A DNA stretch of 9,006 nucleotides from NCBI GenBank assembly GCA_028278465.1, contig JANQEF010000110.1, forward strand, positions 1 to 9,006, given 5' to 3'. Source of the stretch: Dehalococcoidia bacterium. GTDB taxonomy: Bacteria; Chloroflexota; Dehalococcoidia; Lucifugimonadales; Lucifugimonadaceae. The notes beneath the pieces are model-generated. The model was not told where the DNA came from and did no database searches. It saw only the letters and a program-made list of their open reading frames with translations. Positions 5,078-9,006 of this stretch are shown in pieces; the stretch's first letter is position 1; every line of letters begins with the position of its first letter. Made by a program: the position numbers and the translations under genes.

Positions 5078-5993
5078 GCCTGCGTTCGGATTCGACTATG
5101 ACGATGTGGTTCGGCTTGCGGGCGACCTGAGGCCCAACGGCTTCACTTCGGTCTGGGTTTCCGATCACTTCATGCTTAACAGCGGTGACCCCGAGCGAAA
5201 CTGCATGGAGGCCTGGACCCTGCTCACCGCGCTGGCGGTCGAGGTCAGCGACGTGCGGCTCGGCTCTCTGGTCACCTGTGCCTCGTACCGGAACCCGGCG
5301 CTCCTGGCGAAGATCGCGGCGACGATTGACCACATATCGGGCGGCCGGCTGGAGGTGGGAATCGGCGAAGGCTGGAAGGACATCGAGTACGAGGCATACG
5401 GCTACCGGTTTCCAACCGCAGGCGAGCGGCTCAGGCGCCTGGAAGAGTCCCTGAAGATCATCAAGTCGCTGTGGACGCAGCCGGTCGCAAACTTCAATGG
5501 CGCCCACCACTCGGTCAACAACGCCGTCTCGGCGCCGAAACCTGTCCAGAGTCCCGCCGTGCCTATACTGATCGGTGGATCCAGGCCGCGCCTGCTCAGG
5601 ATCATGGCCGAGCACGCAGATGTCGTGAACTTCGTGCCACAGCCCGACCCGGCCGGCTACGCTGAGTCTCTCGAGAGGTTCGAGAAGATATGCGGCGAGG
5701 TCGGGAGAGACTTCGATGGGATTCGCAAAACCCACTACCTGACGGTGCTGACCGGCCGGGACCAGGCGCAGGTGGAGGCCAGGCTCGAGCGGGTGGCGGA
5801 GCGCGATGGCATGACGCCGGAAGTGTGGCAGCAGAAACGGTCCAGGGCGTTCGTAGGCACCACTGCTGAGGTGGTCGATTTTCTGAGGCGCTACACCGAC
5901 CTCGGCGTCACGCAGTTCATGGTCGTCTTCCCGTACCTCGAAGAGGCCGAGTCGATGAAGCTCTTCGCGGACGACGTGATCGGCAAGGTCTAG
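5052..5993 (+). CDS. LLM-class flavin-dependent (probably F420- or FMN-dependent) oxidoreductase
   Basis: A 313-residue bacterial-luciferase-like TIM-barrel enzyme. The N-terminal strand MTGFGLQIEP, the motif SVWVSDHF (33-40), the helix and strand NPALLAKIAATIDHISGGR (81-99), the turn GIGEGW (103-108) and the phosphate-binding strand PILIGGS (171-177) are the family's conserved blocks. The pattern is closest to the F420-dependent class described as TIGR03560-like. Such enzymes use reduced FMN or F420 to oxygenate or reduce small organics (sulfonates, ketones, aromatics, cyclic compounds). The cofactor and substrate cannot be read here. The length is normal and the sequence appears intact. The ATG at 5052 has GAGGTG four bases upstream, and the preceding HEAT/HTH frame overlaps it by 26 bases, so the two are probably cotranscribed and coupled. 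About 90 bases separate it from the MFS gene on the same strand. Expansion of this family is known in SAR202 Chloroflexota. Confidence 0.93.
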   Translation: MTGFGLQIEPAFGFDYDDVVRLAGDLRPNGFTSVWVSDHFMLNSGDPERNCMEAWTLLTALAVEVSDVRLGSLVTCASYRNPALLAKIAATIDHISGGRLEVGIGEGWKDIEYEAYGYRFPTAGERLRRLEESLKIIKSLWTQPVANFNGAHHSVNNAVSAPKPVQSPAVPILIGGSRPRLLRIMAEHADVVNFVPQPDPAGYAESLERFEKICGEVGRDFDGIRKTHYLTVLTGRDQAQVEARLERVAERDGMTPEVWQQKRSRAFVGTTAEVVDFLRRYTDLGVTQFMVVFPYLEEAESMKLFADDVIGKV

Positions 5994-6016
5994 GCGGCTG
6001 GATAGGTCTAGCTGCC
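5993..6016. terminator. Hairpin beginning in the monooxygenase stop codon, possible weak terminator
   Basis: GGCGGCT (5993-5999) pairs with AGCTGCC (6010-6016) through seven base pairs, one of them G-U, with a ten-base loop. The left arm starts at the last base of the TAG stop. No T-run follows (GATCCGCTAGCC), so intrinsic termination is doubtful. It may protect the 3' end of the message or be Rho-associated. The leaderless-type promoter proposed at 6070-6075 fits a transcription break here. Confidence 0.3.
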
Positions 6017-6069
6017 GATCCGCTAGCCGGGCGCCAAGCCGCGTCGCAGGGCGCTCCGTACCGCGGGTG

Positions 6070-6075
6070 TATGCT
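6070..6075 (+). promoter_or_regulatory. Candidate -10 box for a leaderless MFS transcript
   Basis: TATGCT lies six bases before the GTG at 6082, in the short gap after the monooxygenase. No Shine-Dalgarno-like purine run precedes that GTG or the upstream in-frame GTG at 6067. A -10 hexamer placed 6-8 bases before the start codon is the layout of leaderless mRNAs, where transcription starts at the first base of the start codon. No good -35 is visible about 17 bases further upstream. Confidence 0.3.
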
Positions 6076-6081
6076 GCCGCC

Positions 6082-7356
6082 GTGGCAACAACCGCTTCAG
6101 ACAAGGGCGCCGGGCGAGCGACTCCTTCACGGTCCCGGCCCGGCACGCCCGCTGCGTTCCGTTCCCTCGCCCACCGCAACTTCCGCTACCTCTGGCTCGG
6201 GCAGTTCACATCAGCCACCGCCATGCACGCAGACATGGTCGCCCGCGCCATCCTTGTCTGGGACCTGACCGGCTCGTCCGCCGCGGTCGGAGGCGTGCTC
6301 GGGGCACGAGCTGTGCCGATGGTCGTGTTCGGGATATTCGGAGGCGTCGCGGCCGACCGGTTCGACCGCAAGAAGCTCCTGGCGACGATCCAATCGTGGA
6401 GCCTCGCTATGCACGCCATCATGGCGACGCTGATCCTCGCAGATGCGATCCAGCTCTGGCACGTCTACGTGCTCGCGGTTGCGCTGGGTGGCGGCATGGC
6501 GCTGAACCAGCCGGTGAGGACATCGATCGTCCCGAGCCTTGTGCCCAAGGACCAGCTGACGAACGCTCTGACGCTGAACTCGATAGCCATGAACTCCAGC
6601 CGACTGATCGGCCCGGCGATCATCGGCGTTCTCATCGCTCTCACGAACACCGGCGCCGCGTACGTCTGGTCAGCGACCGCTTACGCCATCGTCCTGTGGC
6701 TCACGCATAAGATTGACCTGCCGGAGGTCGTTGGAAAGCGCTCGACGGTGAGCCCGCTTTCGCAACTGCTCGAAGGGTTCAGGTACATCGCCGCGCACCG
6801 GATGGTGCTGGCGCTTGTGCTGCTTGGCCTGGCGCCGCTCTCGATCGGGTTCGCGCACCAGACGCTGCTGCCGCAGCTGGTGGACGAGGCGGGCCGCGAC
6901 ACCAGCGTCATCGGCTACATCATCTCCGTTGGCGCGGTCGGAGGGCTGGCCGGCGGACTGTTGATCGCATCGAGGACTCGCATCAGGTCGAAGGGACGCG
7001 TGATGCTCGGAGCCACGCTGCTCTACGCGGTGACGCTGGCGGGATTCGCCGCCGCGGCCGAGGTCAGCTGGCTGTTCCTCGCCTTCCCGCTGATGATGCT
7101 GGTGGGCGTCTCGCAGACGGCGTTCCGGGCGATGAACACGACGATTCTTGTCGAGTCGACGCCCGACCACATGCGCGGCCGCGTCGTCGCCACTACGCTC
7201 CTCGACACAGGCCTGATGCCGGTCGCCGCGCTGGCTGCCGGGATTATCGCCGACAGCTACGGAGTTTCGGCCGGCTATGCCGCTCTCAGCGCCGGGTGCC
7301 TGGCCGTGATCGCGCTGGTGATGGTGATCTACCCGAAGGTGCGCACGCTTCCTTAG
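6082..7356 (+). CDS. MFS transporter (EntS/MFS_3-like, about 12 membrane helices)
   Basis: A 424-residue inner-membrane carrier driven by ion gradients. After a Pro/Ser-rich basic N-terminus, FRSLAHRNFRYLWLGQF is the typical entry to helix 1 in this subgroup. Motif A between helices 2 and 3 reads GGVAADRFDRKKLL (about 87-100). Long hydrophobic runs up to about residue 420 fit 12 helices, and PDHMRGRVVATTLLDTG marks the equivalent loop late in the second half. Members of this subgroup are mostly exporters of drugs or siderophores, but substrates vary and none can be assigned. In this setting it could move the substrate or product of the flanking oxidoreductase and dehydratase. Start choice is open: GTG at 6082 fits the leaderless layout, while GTG at 6067 would add five residues (MYAAA). 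It is on the same strand as the neighbours, with about 90 bases before and 140 after. The stop is TAG at 7354-7356. Confidence 0.9.
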   Translation: MATTASDKGAGRATPSRSRPGTPAAFRSLAHRNFRYLWLGQFTSATAMHADMVARAILVWDLTGSSAAVGGVLGARAVPMVVFGIFGGVAADRFDRKKLLATIQSWSLAMHAIMATLILADAIQLWHVYVLAVALGGGMALNQPVRTSIVPSLVPKDQLTNALTLNSIAMNSSRLIGPAIIGVLIALTNTGAAYVWSATAYAIVLWLTHKIDLPEVVGKRSTVSPLSQLLEGFRYIAAHRMVLALVLLGLAPLSIGFAHQTLLPQLVDEAGRDTSVIGYIISVGAVGGLAGGLLIASRTRIRSKGRVMLGATLLYAVTLAGFAAAAEVSWLFLAFPLMMLVGVSQTAFRAMNTTILVESTPDHMRGRVVATTLLDTGLMPVAALAAGIIADSYGVSAGYAALSAGCLAVIALVMVIYPKVRTLP

Positions 7357-7388
7357 CGCCGTTTACAGCCGACGCGTCCAGACAGGTC

Positions 7389-7394
7389 TACAAT
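7389..7394 (+). promoter_or_regulatory. Candidate -10 box for the dehydratase gene
   Basis: TACAAT lies in the 140-base gap behind the MFS gene. TTTACA (7362-7367) resembles a -35 box, but the spacer is 21 bases, longer than normal, so only the -10 is proposed. Transcription from here would give a leader of roughly 95 bases before the TTG at 7497, containing the two hairpins at 7412-7433 and 7462-7475. Confidence 0.3.
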
Positions 7395-7411
7395 CTGCGG
7401 CGTTCGCCCAG

Positions 7412-7433
7412 ACTCCGCCGCCGGAGGCGGAGT
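7412..7433. repeat. Perfect 8-bp hairpin between MFS and dehydratase genes
   Basis: ACTCCGCC (7412-7419) and GGCGGAGT (7426-7433) are exact reverse complements around a six-base loop. The hairpin begins 56 bases after the MFS stop. ATTCAAGTCCC follows it, with no T-run, so it is not a standard terminator on the plus strand. It may be an inefficient or Rho-assisted end of the MFS message, or the first structured element of the dehydratase leader. Confidence 0.5.
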
Positions 7434-7461
7434 ATTCAAGTCCCAGCAGGCCTCAATCCCG

Positions 7462-7475
7462 CGCGTCATCACGCG
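7462..7475. repeat. Second leader hairpin before the dehydratase start
   Basis: CGCGT (7462-7466) and ACGCG (7471-7475) pair perfectly around a four-base loop, CATC. It ends ten bases before the GGAG ribosome binding site (7486-7489) of the TTG start codon. It could limit ribosome access. It does not match a riboswitch class that I recognise. Confidence 0.35.
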
Positions 7476-7496
7476 GTCGCACAGCGGAGAAAAAAG

Positions 7497-8627
7497 TTGA
7501 AGATCACCGACGTCAAGACATACGTCATGCACGGCATCCGCAGGAACTGGGTGCTTTGCAAAGTTGAGACAGATGAGGGCGTCCACGGCTGGGGCGAAGG
7601 CACACTGGAGCGGCACGAACCTGCCGTTGTCGAGGGCATCAACATCCTCGCCAGTCGGCTCGAAGGCGCGGACCCGACTCAGATCGAGCGCAACTGGCAG
7701 ATCATGTACCGGCACGGCTTCTGGCGCGGTGGCGCGGTCATGGGCTCGGCGATGGCCGCGCTCGACATCGCCATGTGGGACATCGCAGGAAAGGTGTACG
7801 GCCAGCCCGTCTACAAGCTGCTCGGCGGCGCGGTGCGAGAGCGCGTCCGCGCCTACACTCACGCAGCCGACCTGCGGGGCGGGCAGGACGCCGTCGACGA
7901 GGGCTTCTCGGCGTTCAAGACCGGTGGCTGGGTGACCGGGCAGGACAGCTTCTACGAGAAGGATGTGCCGGACGCGCTGCGGGAGAAGATCAAGACGCTG
8001 CGGGATGGCCTTGGCCCCGACGTCGACATCATGATCGACAACCATGGCCGCTCGAGACCTTCGATCGCCAACCGCCAGATCGACGCCGTCGCCGACCTCA
8101 ACGTCCTGTTCTTCGAAGAGCCGGTGCCGCCGGAGAACATCGACGCGCTCGAACAGATACGTGCAGCCGGGCACAGGACCGACATCGCGACCGGCGAGCG
8201 ACTGTTCTTCCGCTGGGGCTTCAGGGACCTCCTGCACAGGCGGCTGGTCGACGTGATCCAGCCTGACATCGCGCACACCGGCGGCATCTCTGAGATCCGC
8301 CGCATCGCCTCGATGGCGGAGATCGAGTACATCAAGTTCGCTCCGCACAACCCGAACGGCCCGGTCGCCGGCGCGGCGAGCCTGCATGTCTGCGCAGCCG
8401 TGCCGAACTTCCTGATCCTGGAGACGGCGCGGGACATGCCGTACCACAACGACGTCCAGACCAATCCCGCGGTGATAAAGGACGGCTACTACGAGTTGCC
8501 GACCGAACCGGGGCTCGGCACCGACCTCGACGAGGACATGATCAGGGAGCGGCTGTATGACCCGGCGGCGGACCGCTACGCCGGCGGCTCGTGGAACGCC
8601 GAGGACAACTCGCCGGCGGATGTCTAG
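7497..8627 (+). CDS. Enolase-superfamily (mandelate racemase/muconate lactonizing-type) dehydratase, D-galactonate dehydratase-like
   Basis: A 376-residue Mg-dependent enzyme. It has the N-terminal capping domain (about 1-115) and then a modified TIM barrel. Metal ligands are D181 in DNHGR, E207 in FFEEP and E234 in TGER. H183, two residues after the first ligand, and H284 in APHNPNGPV are placed like the acid/base histidines of galactonate dehydratase (DgoD), and E309 in ILET completes the end-of-barrel signature. The QPDIAHTGGISEIRRIASMAE block also matches that group. The expected reaction is removal of water from a sugar acid to give a 2-keto-3-deoxy acid. The exact substrate is not readable, so dgoD is not assigned. 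The start is TTG at 7497, with GGAG seven bases upstream; it gives MKITDVKTYVM, the normal first strand. The open frame runs back to 7296 inside the MFS gene, but that part has no family features. It converges with the VOC gene. Confidence 0.92.
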   Translation: MKITDVKTYVMHGIRRNWVLCKVETDEGVHGWGEGTLERHEPAVVEGINILASRLEGADPTQIERNWQIMYRHGFWRGGAVMGSAMAALDIAMWDIAGKVYGQPVYKLLGGAVRERVRAYTHAADLRGGQDAVDEGFSAFKTGGWVTGQDSFYEKDVPDALREKIKTLRDGLGPDVDIMIDNHGRSRPSIANRQIDAVADLNVLFFEEPVPPENIDALEQIRAAGHRTDIATGERLFFRWGFRDLLHRRLVDVIQPDIAHTGGISEIRRIASMAEIEYIKFAPHNPNGPVAGAASLHVCAAVPNFLILETARDMPYHNDVQTNPAVIKDGYYELPTEPGLGTDLDEDMIRERLYDPAADRYAGGSWNAEDNSPADV

Positions 8628-8643
8628 GCGGCGTGGCCGCTAG
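8624..8643. terminator. Hairpin across the convergent dehydratase/VOC stop codons, possible bidirectional terminator
   Basis: GCGGC (8628-8632) and GCCGC (8636-8640) form a perfect 5-bp stem with a three-base loop. CTA and TAG on either side extend it by three more pairs with one bulged G. The stem includes both stop codons (TAG 8625-8627 on plus, TAG read from 8642-8640 on minus). The position between two convergent genes is where a shared terminator is expected, but neither strand shows a T-run. Confidence 0.35.
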
Positions 8644-8999
8644 CCGGATGGCGGCTCCCAGAGCTCGATCTTGTTGTCCTCGGGGTCGTACACCCACGCG
8701 AAACGGCCGTACTCCTCGTCCATCCGGTTCTCGTCTATGCGAACACCGGCGTCGGTAAGCGCGGCGACCGCCGCGTCGATGTCGCCGACCCTGAAGTTCA
8801 GCATCACCGGCTGGTCCATCCGGCCGAAGTAGTCGGTGTCCGCAGGAAACGGTGAGAAGACGGTCATGCCCGCCTCCTGCTGCCACGGCGGACCGTCCGA
8901 CACCTTCGAGATGCCGAAGTGCGTGCTGTACCAGTCGGCCAGCGCATCGGGGTCTTTCGACCGGAAGAAGATGCCGCCTATCCCGGAGATGCTGACCAC
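8640..8999 (-). CDS. VOC-superfamily protein (glyoxalase/bleomycin-resistance fold)
   Basis: A 119-residue protein with two beta-alpha-beta-beta-beta modules. The first module starts at GIGGIFFRSKDPDALADWYSTHFGI (residues about 6-30, with the conserved K-D-P and W-Y of this subgroup). The second starts at PVMLNFRVGDIDAAVAALTDAGV. The end, RFAWVYDPEDNKIELWEP, carries the usual C-terminal metal-site glutamate in the IELWEP block. The first-strand position that is His in metal-binding glyoxalases is Gly here, so metal binding and glyoxalase activity are uncertain. Such proteins act as isomerases, dioxygenases, dehydratase-like enzymes or binding proteins. The likely start ATG is at 8997-8999, only seven bases from the window end, so an upstream start cannot be excluded. 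It converges on the dehydratase with 12 bases between the stops. The length is normal for a single VOC chain, which usually works as a dimer. Confidence 0.88.
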   Translation of the reverse strand: MVSISGIGGIFFRSKDPDALADWYSTHFGISKVSDGPPWQQEAGMTVFSPFPADTDYFGRMDQPVMLNFRVGDIDAAVAALTDAGVRIDENRMDEEYGRFAWVYDPEDNKIELWEPPSG

Positions 9000-9006
9000 C
9001 GGTCCG

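Noticed and set aside
4968..6179. 403-residue minus-strand open frame antisense to the monooxygenase
   Set aside because: It is Arg/His/Leu-rich and low in complexity, crosses two gene boundaries and has no family pattern.
7296..7496. N-terminal extension of the dehydratase frame into the MFS gene
   Set aside because: It would overlap the MFS C-terminus and contains the leader hairpins. The TTG at 7497 has a good ribosome site and starts at the conserved first strand.
7353..8447. 364-residue minus-strand open frame antisense to the dehydratase
   Set aside because: It is a shadow of a gene with complete enolase-superfamily active-site motifs, and has no motif of its own.
1..9006. CRISPR array, tRNA/rRNA genes, insertion sequence or prophage
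   Set aside because: I saw no evenly spaced direct repeats, cloverleaf-like sequence, transposase or phage protein. The codon bias looks uniform across the genes.

Overview
The window is a GC-rich bacterial chromosome segment with closely packed metabolic genes. No phage, transposon, CRISPR or RNA-gene signature was seen. The content is a REC/histidine-kinase/REC signalling set, a D-2-hydroxyacid dehydrogenase, a flavin-dependent (luciferase-like) monooxygenase, an MFS carrier, a galactonate-dehydratase-type enolase-superfamily protein and a VOC protein. This recalls marine Chloroflexota of the SAR202/Dehalococcoidia type, which are known for many paralogous flavin monooxygenases and enolase-superfamily enzymes. 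The lineage is an inference from gene content only.

Layout. Positions 1-71 hold the 3' end of an unidentified plus-strand gene. Four genes then read on the minus strand. In transcription order they are a D-2-hydroxyacid dehydrogenase (4049-3063), a receiver-only response regulator (2848-2399), a membrane histidine kinase (2186-672) and a second receiver-only regulator (483-97). The kinase therefore lies between two paralogous regulators that have no output domain. A 302-bp divergent intergenic region (4050-4351) with an AT-rich core separates this block from plus-strand genes. Those are a HEAT-like repeat protein with a C-terminal helix-turn-helix (4352-5077), a flavin-dependent monooxygenase overlapping it by 26 bases (5052-5993), an MFS transporter (6082-7356) and a DgoD-like dehydratase (7497-8627). 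A VOC-fold protein (8999-8640) converges on the last of these.

How the parts may work together. The kinase has a membrane-flanked, probably Cache-like sensor region. It probably phosphorylates one or both receivers, which must act by protein contact or phosphate transfer because neither has a DNA-binding domain. All three signalling proteins end in Ala-Ala, and one ends in Leu-Ala-Ala as the ssrA tag does, so regulated proteolysis is a testable idea. The HEAT/HTH protein is translationally coupled to the monooxygenase and may be its regulator. The monooxygenase, carrier, dehydratase, dehydrogenase and VOC protein look like scavenging catabolism of organic acids, sugar acids or aromatics, but no substrate can be read from the sequence.

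The intergenic regions hold several strong inverted repeats, most notably a perfect 9-bp stem between kinase and regulator, a 12-bp palindrome behind the other regulator, and two hairpins in the dehydratase leader. None has the T-run of a standard intrinsic terminator.
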